Assembly: GCA_013398275.1 (NCBI GenBank)
Contig: VZSE01000758.1
Span: 124,368-188,367 of the forward strand
Direction of reading: 5' to 3'
DNA length: 64,000 nt
Source: Promerops cafer
Lineage: Eukaryota; Chordata; Aves; Passeriformes; Nectariniidae
Below, in pieces: positions 21,617 to 59,213 of the stretch. How positions within the stretch are numbered: the first letter of the stretch is position 1; every line of letters starts with the position of its first letter. Made by a program: the position numbers and the translations under genes. The notes beneath the pieces were generated by a model. That model was given only the letters and a program-made list of their open reading frames with translations. It was not told the DNA's origin and did not search any database.

Positions 21617-22389
21617 GAAGTATTTAAACCAAATGGCAACATCAGCATAAAACATATGGATATAAATCGGCCAGAAGGCTGGAAATTTGCAGAGGTTTCT
21701 AACTAGAACAGCTCTGGAACTTATTCAATAGGAACAGCGAGGTGTTTTATGATTTCACTGACTGCAGAAGCCAGAGAACTAGGCTCAAACATCAGTTCCC
21801 TTCCTGTCTTCCATATTTATTACCTCCACTGTTCCCTGCTACATACTCAGCTGGAGTATACAGTGTTAAATATTCTCTACCTCTTTTTCCTAGAAGAATA
21901 CTGCAAATGCTAGAATTGAATTAAAGCAAATGTCTTCTCCTTTTGCCATCATGAATCCCTACAAGGTGCTAGTCTGGATTATGTCCTATACATGCACATA
22001 CATAAATGTATCCACATATGTCTATAGGCATGGGTAGAACTTTACAGGAACACATATAAGGCCCACACATGCATGTTTGAAGTGGACTGTACACACTAGA
22101 TATTTTTATTTCTCAGGAGTTCATTAGAGTATTCCAATAGTTTCTTTTCATCCTTCTACCCTTCTGCAGTTTGACCACTGCACAAACCATGTGCTTGTGT
22201 GATCTCATAAATATCACAGTGACTGGTCTGAGTCAGAGTGTAAGAGAGGGAATGTGTCACTGGAAAATGCTGAATTTCTGTCCCTTGCTCTCTTGGTACG
22301 GATCACACGCAGGCAATTGCCAGAAGGAGCATGGAAGCAGCATCTGGTGCAGTTCCCCCTGCACTGAAGCTGCAGCCTGGTATGTTCTG

Positions 22390-23815
22390 CTGTTTTGCCT
22401 CTGTGCATGTGTGTGTGTGTGCTGGTGCATGCATGCACTTATACACCTCACACTAACACTGGTGCATGTGCCTCAGACTAGTCTGTTAAGCTTACACATT
22501 TCAACTCCGTTTTTAAAGGACACTATGCCAACATGCCTGCAGCTACAGGGCACGTGCTGCAGAAAAAGCCAAGCCTAGCCTGTGACTCGTGCGTGGGGAA
22601 GGGGTTATAGGTGACAGGCATAGTCTGTTCGCCTATCACAACAGAGAAGTGGGTGCTTAAATCTGTCCTTGTGACACAGCTCCACATGCCTCACTTAAAT
22701 GTTTATTTGTTTCAAAGGGATGGCCCTGTGTTTTTTTTTTCAGGTCAGTGTGAGTGTATGTGTGGGTGTGCATGTGTGCCAAAACAGTCTCGAGCGTCTC
22801 AGGCCATGGAACACACTATGTATGTGCCTGTCAACAGGGTAAGTGCCAGTTCAGTAACAACAGTCATATGTATTTTAGGCTAATGTGCGTGTCAGTCAAA
22901 GTCAGAGTGCGCCTGCCTGTGTTTCTCAGGCCAGCGGGTGGATGTTTGTGTCTCATGATCCCTGTGTGCTGGAGCAGCTTGTGCGCTTGTCCCTTTCCTT
23001 CCGATTGTCACGTATCACAGGGTACTCTGAGTGTACCTGTGCACATGCCAGGCTTCTCCAAGTGTGCAAGTCCCTGCATGTCTGACAGCAACAGTCCCAA
23101 ATGCCTCAGGCCAATATTCGTCTTGCAGTGACAGCGGCCTGTGTTCCTCAGGCCAGTGTCTGTCTTTCTGTCAGTGACACATGGTCACACACATCAGGAC
23201 TCTGTGTGTGTGTGTGTGTCTGTGTGTCTGTGTGTGTCTGTGTGTGTCTGTGTGTGTGTGTGTGAGATGGGGACAACAGCTCCTGTGCCTAAGACCCTGA
23301 CACTCGGTAACAGTGACAGTGGTTGTGAGTGTTACAGTGACAGTCATGCACCTCAGTACGATACATGTCCACACAGCTGTGTGACACAGCCCCACAGGCC
23401 TCAGGCCGCTGTGACAGCCACATGCCTTGAACCCGTGTGCTGTGACTCCATCATGCAGCCGCCTGACAGAGTGACACAGCTTCAGACCCTGCGTGAGAGC
23501 TCATCACAGCCCCATGTCTGTCCATCTGTCTGTCCATACTGCAGGCTCACCTCAGACTCATGTGGCTGCCTGAGGGTGACAAGGGCCTGCATCCCTCTGA
23601 GGTGCCCATTACATGCATGCCCTGGGGCTGTGCAGTTCTCACAGTTCCACAGCCTGTCAGCTGTGCCCGTGTGCAAGGGGACCGTGAGTCTGAGGGGACC
23701 GTGCTTGTGTGGGGTGCTTCGTGAGCATGTGTGTAAGGGAACTGTGTCTGTGAGGCAGTACAGTGTGGCGTGTGTGTGAGGGGACTGTGAGTGTGAGAGG
23801 TCCTGTGAGAGCGTA
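22390..23815. repeat. TG-rich degenerate minisatellite block
   Basis: The + strand is strongly TG-biased and contains recurring short motifs. CTCAGGCC occurs five times (22798, 22925, 23105, 23147, 23400), GTGACACAGC-like strings near 22671, 23383 and 23474, and GAGGGGAC(C/T)GTGAGT(G/C)TGA-like units around 23677-23795. Spacing is irregular, as in a decayed complex tandem repeat. It runs directly up to the ADSS1 CpG island. Confidence 0.6.
23202..23264. repeat. (TG)n / TGTGTGTC compound microsatellite
   Basis: About 63 bp of alternating tg broken by periodic tgtc, giving tgtgtctg units. It is part of the larger TG-rich block upstream of ADSS1. Confidence 0.9.
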
Positions 23816-23816
23816 T

Positions 23817-23876
23817 GTCTGTGTGTCGGTGTGTGTGTCTGTGTGTCGGTGTGTCTGTGTGTCGGTGTGTGTGTGG
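23817..23876. repeat. TGTGTGTC/TGTGTCGG microsatellite
   Basis: About 60 bp of tgtgtgtctgtgtgtcggtg-type units just before the CpG island of ADSS1. The tcg variants introduce CpGs into the repeat. Confidence 0.88.
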
Positions 23877-24044
23877 ACCGTGCGTGTGAGCGCGCCCGGG
23901 CGGGCGGCGGAGGCTGAGGCCGAGCCCGGGGGGCAGCGGCCCCGCACGTCAGCGCGGCGCGGCGCGGGGNGCGCGCAGGGCTCGGCGGCGGCGGCGGGGA
24001 GCGAGGCAGCGCCTGCTGCGGCCACAGCCACCCTCCCACCCAGC

Positions 24045-48617
<24,573 letters not shown>

Positions 48618-48760
48618 ACAAATGAAGAACTTCAGTGATGAGAAGCACAACTTGGCGTTCGTCTGTTCCTTACTGCTTCCTCTTTAAATGGAAATGCTAT
48701 TTAAAACAAACAAATTCTTCTAGGAATTAAATAGAAACACAACATATATTCTGTATTGTA
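48618..48760 (+). other. ADSS1: ADSS1 3' UTR (start)
   Basis: The non-coding sequence following the stop codon. How far it extends is unknown; the first plausible poly(A) signal is the ATTAAA at 48726. Confidence 0.5.
48726..48731 (+). terminator. Candidate poly(A) signal ATTAAA for ADSS1
   Basis: The first ATTAAA, a common AATAAA variant, lies 109 nt after the stop. T- and G/T-containing sequence follows within 60 nt. Canonical AATAAA hexamers occur much further downstream (51227, 51948, 52233) and would give a long 3' UTR instead. Confidence 0.3.
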
Positions 48761-50347
48761 ACATTTTATTTAAGTTCTCAGTAAATTCAGTGTAAAATCT
48801 CCTTGGTGTCCGTCGTCAAAAAAGTCAAAAAAAGTATTCCTAACAAAATAGGGAAATAATTTTTTTCAATTGATCCATGTTATTGTTTGAAAGTACTTTA
48901 CACCTATATAGTATTCCTCCTTGATGAAACCAGCATTAAGCCTTTTCCAGTAATTATTGGGTAGCTTTAGAATTGTGAAGCTTGGATTTTTTTCTTAAAA
49001 TATTAAAATATCTGTGTATCTGGGTCGGCAGTACCAGGATAGATACCATGCACTGAAATTGGTTGAATTATAAAGATTTTCAGTTTATAAAATACAGCAA
49101 AGTTAGATGGGTATTTTTGACTGCACAAAGCAAAGCAAACACAATTATGTATAATTTTTATATAATGTTTTTTGATAGCCTACTAAAATGAATGGAGAGC
49201 AGCTAAAATGTAAAATGTATTCATCACAAAGCCTATCCTAGTAACTGAGATAACATCTGTAGAGGGGCCAAACTGGAGAAAGCTGACCTGTGTAATAATT
49301 CTTTGAACTCTTCTCTGTACTAACAGCTGGAGACTGTCAGGTGTGTGGCCTTCCTTTTTTGCAGTAGGAAAAGGAATGAGTGAAGGTGGAAGGAAGTGAG
49401 TCCTCAGGGTACAAAACACATGAGGAGAGTGGAGCTGAGACAGCACGCTGCATTTTCTCCAAGAACCTGGGACATTTCTTCCTGCTAGTCCTGTGATTGA
49501 AGTTTCCCAAGTTCTGCTGTGGTACTCTGTTGAGGAACGTGGGACTTGTGGCTCTGTAAGGCACTCGCTTCCACAGCTCATAGGTTTCCAAGAATAAATT
49601 GATGCATGACTCAGTGATGACTGCTGCAGTATTTACACCCCTCACACATTTTGACCTTCCTCAGCAAAATGCAATGCCTATTTATAGAAGGGGATGACAC
49701 GTGGCAGCCAGGGTTGGGACATGTAGAAGCTGTGGAGCGGTCCCAAAATCTTCAAGAATGCACTTGGACTTCTTTGTGGATCTTCTAATTTGTAATGGTT
49801 GTGCATCAAGAGCTCTCAAAAAAGGTCTACCTCTTGTAGAGGAAAAGGATTATTCTAGAGATGGAGTTATTCCCTAACTGCAAAATTCTCAAAGTAGATG
49901 TTCCTTTTTTATATATGTCTCAGAGAGCTGTAACAATATTTTTGTATCATTCCCATGGGCTGTAGAAATGGCATCACATCCTACAGTGATGCCATTATGC
50001 AGTGTGTAAAAACAGCCCTCTTCTGACATGGTAAATCCAAGGGTACAAAACAATGACACTGCATTAGAAACAGGGAAAAAGGAAAACCTGTCAGGAGGAT
50101 CTTGTGCCATACTCATGCCCTTTGTCTCATCTCACTCAGTATCAAATAGCAGATAATGTTCAAAGCCATTTGTGTCAAGAAACACTTTTAAAAGTACCAG
50201 TGCAAAGCACTAAACGTAACTGTTTATGGATGTTTTACTGCTTGTAAGGCAGAATTCTTAGACCATCCAGCTCTGGTGCAGTCTCTCCATGCCCCAGTTC
50301 TTTATAGAGTCTGGCTTAATGCACAAGCAAATACCTTCTTTTCTCTG

Positions 50348-50389
50348 AAAAAAGAAAAAAAAAAAAACAAAAAACAAAAAACAAAAAAA
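50348..50389. repeat. A-rich (aaaac)n tract
   Basis: A poly-A run broken by regularly spaced C (aaaaaacaaaaaac). May be the remnant of a poly-A tail, but no retrocopy was recognised next to it. Confidence 0.7.
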
Positions 50390-52704
50390 GATCCCAAAGC
50401 TGTGAATCCTTACTTCTGTTTTAACTCCTTTGTCCATCTTTGACAAATTGTTTAATCTCGCTGCTGCTGGTTTTGCAATCTGTAAAATTGCAATTAGTAA
50501 TACATCCTCACCTCTTCAACATTGCCTTTTGGAGTTCCCTGGGTCAAGCCCTGCAGTCCTTGATCTGAATCGAGGAGGAAGCTCTCCCCATCATATTTAT
50601 GGCTGTTCTGATGAAACACCAGTGAGATTCCTGACCTTATTTAATGTTTGTGAAGCACTTCTGAAAGGTACTTGGTAAGCGCAAATTATCACAAGCACTG
50701 TGAAGTGTGCCTCATTTATATGAGGTACTTTAAGCATAAAGATGCTTGGAGATACAGTAATTAAGTTTTGTTTTCACATGGCTTAACCCTGTGACATTTG
50801 CCTTCTGAATGATCTAGAGCTGTTCCTTTCCTTGGCCCCATCTTCCTCCGTGCATTTTTGCTGGGAGGTGGCTGCTATATTTAAGCTTTGGTTGATTTAT
50901 AGGCAAAGTCCACAGTGACTAATGAGCCACTTGGTGTGCTGAATAACTGGATTAAATTATCAACTCTAAACTGAGTATTTGGCATATTGAAGACAATAGC
51001 TTTTATAGCATAATTTTCACAGGATTACTTTCTACCTAATCTTTTTATTTTCCATTTTCCCATTAAGTAGCTGTTAGATCCACATGGCCTGTCCTTGCTT
51101 TCAAGGATTCATCAAAATCCCAGTGATGCTGTCAGTGAGCATGATGTAATAGGCAATTATCCCATGACTTACTCTGTTACTATAAAAATAATATCATGCA
51201 TTTCATTTCATAGCGTGGATATTTTAAATAAAAGATCTACTCCTATTAAATTTTACATGTGCTGTCATTGAGTTAAATGTGAATAAGTTCAGGCTTTTAT
51301 CAAAAAGCTCTTTAATCTACTCAGAGACACAGTGCTTAAAAGGAACATTTTAATGTAAATTTCCTTTAAATCGGACTGTTTTCAATGTATGTCATTTTGT
51401 ATTGTTTGGAATTTCATTTAATAACAATCACTGTGATGAATTTAACTACTTCTTTCTCCCCAGCCAAATTCAATAATAATGGCTAAAACTGGCTGATGCG
51501 TCATCCTGTTTGATATCTGGATGGAAGAATAAGGGAAAACGTTTACTGAAAAGCCGCAATTTGTGGTAAAGATTACAGTTTTTTAAAAGCAGCAATTACA
51601 GATTCACTCCTGAACAGTAATGTTTTTGAGATATTTTCTTATTTACCCTTACAATATGGCCTTCCTAGTCAGATTTACACTTCCTAACACATTCAGGATA
51701 GGATTTGGTAGCTTTTATAATTTTTAAATTTGGCTATATATGGTCTTACAGTTCTGGCATAATGCACTTTATAACAGGAAAGAAAATGAAGCATTTCCAT
51801 AGTAATGTGCAATCTATACTTACACCTTATGCAGATTTTTTTCAGATGATTTTTGATCCACACCTGTTTATTTTGTCCTTGAAGATGTATTAAAACAGAT
51901 TTAAAGTAACAGTGCTTGGGCTCTATTTCTCTTTTTTTTTTTAACAAAATAAACTTCATACAAAAACTTGGTTTAGTATTTCATGAATTTTAGAGAATAA
52001 GTAGCAGCATTAGTGAATGAAGGTATGTTTTCTCTCAGCCTACAAATTTTCAGTGTTTGGCCATTTTTCACAAATTCCACAAACTTTGTCTTCCCTTTCC
52101 CATTTACAAACTGTGCAGGGATCTACCTTTACCACTGGGATTCGTGGTTAGTCATCTTTAGTTAGCTCACCTGAGTGACCAGTGATTTTGTGAAGGAAAA
52201 ATACATTTTCTAAGTGATGCAGAAATTCTTGCAATAAAAGTTGGTTTAGAACAACTGATGTGAACTCCATGAAGCTCTTTATCAGCAGCACTGAGAGAAA
52301 GCAAAGGTCGATACTGGCTCAGATGAACAATTATCACTTCTGAAGCTGACTGGGCTTCAGACAACTGCTGTTAGGGCTTCCAGAAGCCTCCATAGAAACC
52401 ACTCCTTTTCTCCTTTGTTTTAGAAGGAGCCAGAAACAGCAGGTAAGTGACCTTTCCAGTAAATGACAGCAGCTCAATGCCTCACACACCACTCAGGGCA
52501 ATGCCTGAGATCTGTATGAGAATTGATCTGCTAATTAATTAGTATTTCTTCATTTCTTTTGCATCAGTTATATACATATATGCACACACACATATGTATA
52601 ATTTATGTATAGACACAGAATGGTCTTTGGTGCTGAAGCATCTGAGGTAGTGTCATCTAAATCCATGTCAGGCTGGCAATGCCCAAGTTAAAAAACCAAA
52701 CAAC

Positions 52705-52762
52705 CCCCAAAAAACCACACACACACAAAAAAAATAGAAAAAAAAAAAAAAAAACAAAAAAC
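52705..52762. repeat. A/C-rich low-complexity tract
   Basis: acccccaaaaaaccacacac followed by long A runs. Simple sequence in the intergenic region. Confidence 0.75.
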
Positions 52763-53908
52763 AAGCTGGAGAGCTGTTTGATGATTGGGATGGAGGAAAA
52801 AAATAGACATTCCTGCCCCTAAACTCTGACAGTAATACTTTACATGGGGCCAAGCTCTAGCCCTCTCATTACTCCCTGTGGAAGTGGCCTTGCCTCCTGT
52901 ACAGTAACACGTCATGTCCATCAGAGAGCTGGTTTAAAGTGTCAGATGTTGGCAAAAAGGATGAGCTCACATCACCCTTTTAACTGGGCGTCAGGCAAGA
53001 AAGGAAATCCAGCTCCAGCTCTTATTTCTAGAAGTGCCTGTTTGGGGCAGTCCATCAGGGCTGTGACCTGGCGGTGTGTTGGTCACTAATGAGTGTCAGT
53101 CCTTGCTTTGTCTCTTTATTAGATCCAGATTGCCAATGCCAAAGAGGATGCCTCAAGCATGGAGCCTGCTCAGCTGCCAGGGTGCTACATGGATGCATGG
53201 CATGAGAGAAGGGGGATTGTACAGCCTGCTTCAGGGAGGTAGGGAACTGGGTCCTTTTCTTCCCAAATCACTGGTCCATCACAAACGAGCTTTGATACTG
53301 TGTTTTACAGAATTATTGCAAGATTTTGCCATTTAATCTCCTACATGCTTACAGGAAATCAGTTGGTCTAAAATACTTTCATGTGTTATTAATATCTGTA
53401 GATTTCTGGAGCAGGCAGTGTTCATTAAATATTTGCCCATCAGCTCTGTGAGATGGTAAGAAAAATAAAACAGGAGAGAAGGTCTTTTTTAAGCACATAC
53501 ACTTTATATCTTCCATAAATGTAAAAAAAATTGTCCAACAGCTGCATTTTTCAGTGGTTGAAAGCAGTACAAATTTGAACACTGTCTAAATAAATGTGTT
53601 TGGCAAGAAAATGTCTTTGTCAGGAAAAAAAAACCCAAACACTTGTGTATTTTAATGTTTTCACAGTCTCAGGATGATGCACCCTTCCTGTGAAAGGCAT
53701 TAACTTTCAGGAGCTGAGTGCAGACACCAGAGTTTACATTGCAGGGCTGTAAATAGTGACTCAGACAGCAGAGTTGGGTTTCAGGTGATACCTTTACAGT
53801 GCCTGAGGAGTGGCAGAGCACTTCAGACAGTTTAGGTGGCTGCTGAAATCCTTAAAATAACCTGGGCTGAGTCACTGGAGACAAGTTTTCTTAAGGACTG
53901 CAGAACAT

Positions 53909-53922
53909 ATATATATATATAT
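53909..53922. repeat. Short (AT)n
   Basis: About seven AT units in intergenic DNA. Confidence 0.8.
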
Positions 53923-56900
53923 AAAAGACTGTCCTAAGGACAGTCAACTATATGTGCCCTTCCAGCAGAGGTGGCAGTGTCTGTTTTTCACCACAGAAGA
54001 CAAAACCTTTCCTGCTAACTGGGCCTAATTCTTGAAATGTGAGGAAATGGTGTTTTCTACTGAGGTCTGTGAGCCTGGCTAGCCTGTAAAAGGAAAAGAT
54101 CCCAAGCAAGTGGTGCTGGAGTCAGCTTCTGCTAAGTCTGAGAAAATGACAAGAGTGGAAATACAGTGTATTACCAGTCATGATCATAAAAGAGGTGTTT
54201 CATGGTGTTCTTTGCTTCTGAAGAGGAAACTCATTGTGTCAAACCAATAGTAACTAGAGTTGTGTTTCCATTGAGATTCTTAAAATAGTGCAGCCCTCTA
54301 CCATGAATGGAAACCTGTCCTTTGAGCTCTGAATTCTAGAATGGCTGAAAAATGGCAAAGACATTGATAAGCTTGGGGGCTGGGCCATGGAAAGCTCCTG
54401 AAGCTCAGGAAGAGGCCCAGGGTTCCTCATGTCTCAGTACAGGCTGGGAAGCACCTGCTTAAGGAGCAGCTCTGCCAAGAACCACCTGAGGTTTAAATGA
54501 GATGTCAGCATGAGCATGAGCCAACAGCACACTTGCATCTTGAATAAAGCAGATGGTCTGCTGAGGGGGATGATGGCCAGGAGAGGGAGAGAAGGTGTTT
54601 CCCATTACTTATGTTGATGAGTAGTACCACAGATTCCTGCTACATGTCCACTGGCACCCATTGTAATGGCATGTTTTGCATCTGTAGTAAATGGGTGAAG
54701 AAGAGAGGGAAAATTGCCAAGATGGTGTGATATTCTTGTTTCAAGACTCTGCCTTGCTACAGATAAGACTTGTTTTGCTCCCAGTGCACAGTCACACGTA
54801 TGTCAGTACCAGAGTCACAGATTTGCTGCTCAGTTACCACCCCATAGCATTGAAAACAGTTCAGATTTTGTAATCCAATTTTCTTCTGCTTCATTTCTCC
54901 CAGCCATTGAGGCTGTGCCCTTGTGGTGACCTTGGCAATGACTCTTATCACTGTTTCATGCCTTTGTTGGAAGCTGGGTTCTTTCAGAATTCAGGAATGC
55001 AGTGTGTAGCTGTACCAACGGGGCCTCAGTCATGTCTGTCTGAGATAAAATATAGCTTGAAGACATTTACTGAGGAAGTTCGCAAAGGTTTGCCTTGTCA
55101 TTCTGAAACAGCATTAAGTTTCTATCTATAGCTTCTAAAGAAGATTACTGGGAAAGGGGACTAAGACATCAAACCCATTCCCTGAGTATTTGGTCCACTG
55201 ATTTTCAGTACTGTATCTTCTTCAGAAAAAATAATATGCCTTCAGTGATCTCTACTTGTGTATATTGGGTACTGGAATAAGTAACATCTCCAACTTTGCC
55301 AGAAGAACTGAAGTTGGAATAAAATGGCAGGAAGCTCATGTGCTGGGTGCTGGACTTGGCCAGAAAAACAATCCATGCTTGGGACAAACTTGGGGGGAAC
55401 TGTGAATTTTGAAGGGTTAGGAGGAATGTCAGGCTACTCTTCTTCATTATTCAATCAGTTATTCAATGCCAGTATCACAGTTTTATATTTGAACCACTTA
55501 CAGTGATACATTTGATATTTGATACATTTGTGATATTTAAGTAGCCCTTCCTACAGCTTAGGTAGGGATAATGGATCAATCAGTATTAGAAACAGAGGCA
55601 ATACTGAACGCCTTCACCAACAATCTTGAGATCATCTAAATCTTGCAGATAGGAAAGAAAAAAGAAGGACAGGATTGTGTCACACCAATATCTTCTCTGA
55701 AATCCTCACGCAGAAAAAAAAATCAAAAAATATTAATGCATATATATGACAAGAAGCTACTGAGCATAAATACATAGAATAAGTTATAATAGATCCTAAT
55801 ATACATGGAAAAGAAGTCAAGTGAAAGAAATAAAAGAAGTTAGCTAGTTAAGGCATTACAAATAGGATAAGGCATTTTGTCTATTAGAGATTGATTTTCC
55901 CCACACTATGTAATTAAAATACTAAAGCTGGTACTGATGAAAGTCTGAGCCCTATGCAAAATGCATTGATAATTTCCATGCAGAGGAAACATGCCAGCAG
56001 CACAAAAAATCTCATTCTATTAATTGGCACCCTGGATGGTAGGCCTAGGATTGAGCATTACTTTTATAGCTTATACCACACCACTCATACAAACTGCTCA
56101 GCAGAGAGCAATGAGTGCCTTCCAGACTTCCCTGCATAAATGGATTTCATCTGCAATGGCTGCGCTCAGGAAATTTCCACATTAGCACTCGTGATGGCCC
56201 CTGTAGCTGTGGCAGGTTATCCTGGCAACGTTCAGGGAATCGCCTTGACTCAGTGCAGCTTCTGTTCTCTGCACAGAGATCTTCTCTGTGCAGGGCTGAC
56301 AACACAGCCACACATATTTTAAATAAACACACTCTGTGGGCTGCTGCTGGGGATGGTTTGTTAGACGTGGCGAGTGCAGAGCTGTGTTCTTGGCCAGCCT
56401 GCACTGACACAGCCCCTTTGAGCTGAGCAGATGCACCCTGAGTTATTCCAGCTGCTCTGGGGAATGGAGAGTGGAGAGAGGAGAGCACACGAGGAACAAC
56501 ACCTAAAGCTGTCTCGAAGCAAGGATTCACTTCCACAACAAAACAATAAGAGCAGAGCTGGATGCGGCTGCAACGTGGAAGGAGGAAGGTTTTGCCCATC
56601 CCTTCCCAAGCCATGTGTGGGAGAGGATGTTTGTACTGTGCAGGGATAGTGAAAGCACAGAGCTACCTCTCAGAGCCTCTCCCACGTAAATCCACACTGA
56701 ATAATGGATAGCACTACTTGGACAAAGATTTAAAGAATTCTTAGGACAACCACCTAGCATTAAATCAAAAACATTTTTGCCTGCAGAGAAAGAAAACAGA
56801 ATACTTGGCACTGTGTTAGGTCAGCGACAGCAGTTCTCACTGTCAGAGCTCATATTCCTTTTTTCATGACAGATTGAAATAATCTGGAAAGAAGCAAACT

Positions 56901-59125
56901 GGAAGGAAACAGTGCAACAGAAATGAAAGCACATTATGGGAGGGCCAGGAACAAAAACAATCATGAAAAAGAAAGGGGAAAGCAGCCCTTTCATAAACCC
57001 CTGTCAGCAGAACAATAACATCTTTGTAACAGCAAAAATAATTTATAGTTTTGAGGGTGCCCTCTAGTGAGAGGGATCCTCGGGTGCTCTGATCTGCTGA
57101 GCAGCACTGGTGCATCTCAGGGCTGGCAGGAACGAAACACACTCTGAAACTCAACCATGCTGTGCTAATTTAAGAGCAAGCACGGCTGGAGTGACAAGAT
57201 GGCAGAGCCTTCTCTTAACAGCAGCACGTGTCAAGAGCCAGCCCTTAATCCCACATATCAACATCTTACCAAATACTTTTTGGATGCATGAACTTCATCA
57301 AGAGCTCATCCAGATGAAGGCATGAACTCTGTGCTAGCAAGTCCTCATGAAACAACATGCTCTAGTGAACAGATGATGCCTGAACCAGGTGTAGCCCTCT
57401 GATGCCAGCTGTAAACATGTCTGTTAAGGCTGATGTACTAAGAAAAGGACACAGAAGAAAGAAAACGGCCCCTAGCCCTTCCAGTAAAAGCAGTTTTATG
57501 CAAGGAGGGTTTTTTTTATCTGCAGATCCATATTGCAGAGCAGAGAAAGGACAGTGCAGTGGGACTGAGCACATGGTGCGACCCTAGACCCAGCAGGGGA
57601 TGTGTGCCCATCCTGATAGTCCATCTCACACAACAGACTGCATGCTGGCACATGGCCAACTATATCAGCTACTGTCATATGATTTCCACTTGAAAGAATC
57701 TCCAGATTATTTCTTTAACCGTTTTAGCATGAAAACTTTAAAGAAGAACCAGCAGGTTGGCCAAAAGCCCCTCATTTTATACCAATTCAACTAAGGAAAC
57801 TCCCTATTTAAAGAGGTGTAGGAGGCAGAGTCCCACCTCTATGTGATGTGCATTGATATCTTTCTAAATGGCCTAGTAATGAAGGAATAGAAAAAAATGG
57901 GAAGTTTTACTACAAGCACATGGAGAGGAGAGCTTTGGTGTAAGTGAAGCTGAAGGGATAGATAAAGTATTTTAAGGCCTGGATCACTATTTATCTGCCA
58001 CCTATTTCTGAAATGGAACACTTTGACTTTTTACAGTAAGTTTCTTGCAAGACAGGGCATAGAGGGAAAGAAGTAAGGCTGATAAATATTTAGATTCACA
58101 AAGCCAAATCAGCTATCCTGTATATTTTCCCTGAGCCTGCCTAAAACAGAAGGCAGAATTTTCTTCAGTTTGCTGAGCTTGTAAGTTCTTTTCCTTTTAA
58201 GAAAGCTTTCAGTATTGAATTACAATGTCTGTGACTTACACTGTGGTTTTTACCTGGCTGTTTATTTCTAATTATATTTTGGAGTAGTTGGAAGCATTGA
58301 GTGACAGGTAAACATTTATTATGATTGTCTCACAGGTGGATCAGATGAATTGGAAATAAAAAAGATCTTTAAATCTGTAATTTCTTACTGGAGTAAAAAA
58401 ATCTAAATCTATACATTTTGTGAGCAGAGTCTATAGTAGTTCAGGTCAGAATGTGATATACTTAATTAAACTGGTTTCAGTGCAAAAGGAATGTGAAGGC
58501 AACTGTTACAAAGGGATGACTGTGGTCCCAAGGACAGTATATTGGTAAAACTGAGGAAGTTTCTGCCCATTCAATGTATTTCTAAGTACTCTGAAGAAGG
58601 GACACAAGCAGTGCTGTATCAGAGAGGTGTCTGTGCAGAGTTCTTGGGGTACCCAGGGCTCCCTCCCTTCCCACACGGTTTCCCATGCCATGAACTTGGA
58701 TGTGGCACAGGACACTGTGTAAAGGAGTGCTTCAATATGAACAAAATATTTCAGTTTGAATAAAAAGTGGAGAAGGATGATAGACATCTACATAGTCATG
58801 GATGTTATTCAGAGAATCAGTAGGGAATGGTTATTCATTGTTTTCCATAAAATCAGACATGGGGGCACCCAGAGTTCTTCTGTGTCTGCCCTGAATTTCT
58901 TGAAGCACTGGCAGAAAGAGAATACAGGAAAGACAGGCTTGCCAACAAGAGTCCATTTTGTGCCTTAAACTTGCTTACTGGAAATGGAAACTGTTGAAAA
59001 TATATGAAATGCCATTTTTCTTTGTGCTGTAAGCGACCAAACTATCAACCAGGCAATTTGTCTGTAACATTCACACAGGCATAGGAGGAGCAAAGTAGCA
59101 AGAAAAAGACTGTAATTTTTATTTT

Positions 59126-59213
59126 CTGGGTTTTGGTTTGATTTTTGGTTGGTTTCTTGTTTGTTTGGTTTTGGTTTGGTTTTTTTTTTTTTTTTTTGGG
59201 GGGGGGGGGGGGT
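59126..59213. repeat. T/G-rich tract ending in long poly-T and poly-G runs
   Basis: ggttttggtttga-type repeats lead into about 20 T and then about 14 G. The + strand is nearly free of A and C. Confidence 0.85.

Larger units (their letters stand above)
13208..22170. other. Stretch between INF2 and ADSS1 with no recognised exon
   Basis: Scanned for the conserved INF2 C-terminal motif (LLADIRKGF-like) and for AG acceptors entering in the required phase. None gave a convincing exon. Contents seen: a 12-bp inverted repeat at 15397-15426, a CR1 fragment at 16825-16968 and the (AAAGG)n tract at 21378-21616. The rest is unique AT-rich DNA. It is either the last INF2 introns plus intergenic DNA, or wholly intergenic. 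Confidence 0.5.

Noticed and set aside
20908..21655. Long open frames (246, 127 and 128 codons) across the AAAGG tract
   Set aside because: A five-base repeat without stops is open in several frames. The proteins are pure repeat translation.
23763..24044. Upstream in-frame ATG extending ADSS1 by 94 codons
   Set aside because: The added part is translated TG repeat and crosses an unknown base. The known family N-terminus begins at 24045.
56115..56614. Overlapping open frames on both strands in the intergenic region
   Set aside because: No recognisable domain, start context or splice structure. The length is not exceptional for this base composition.
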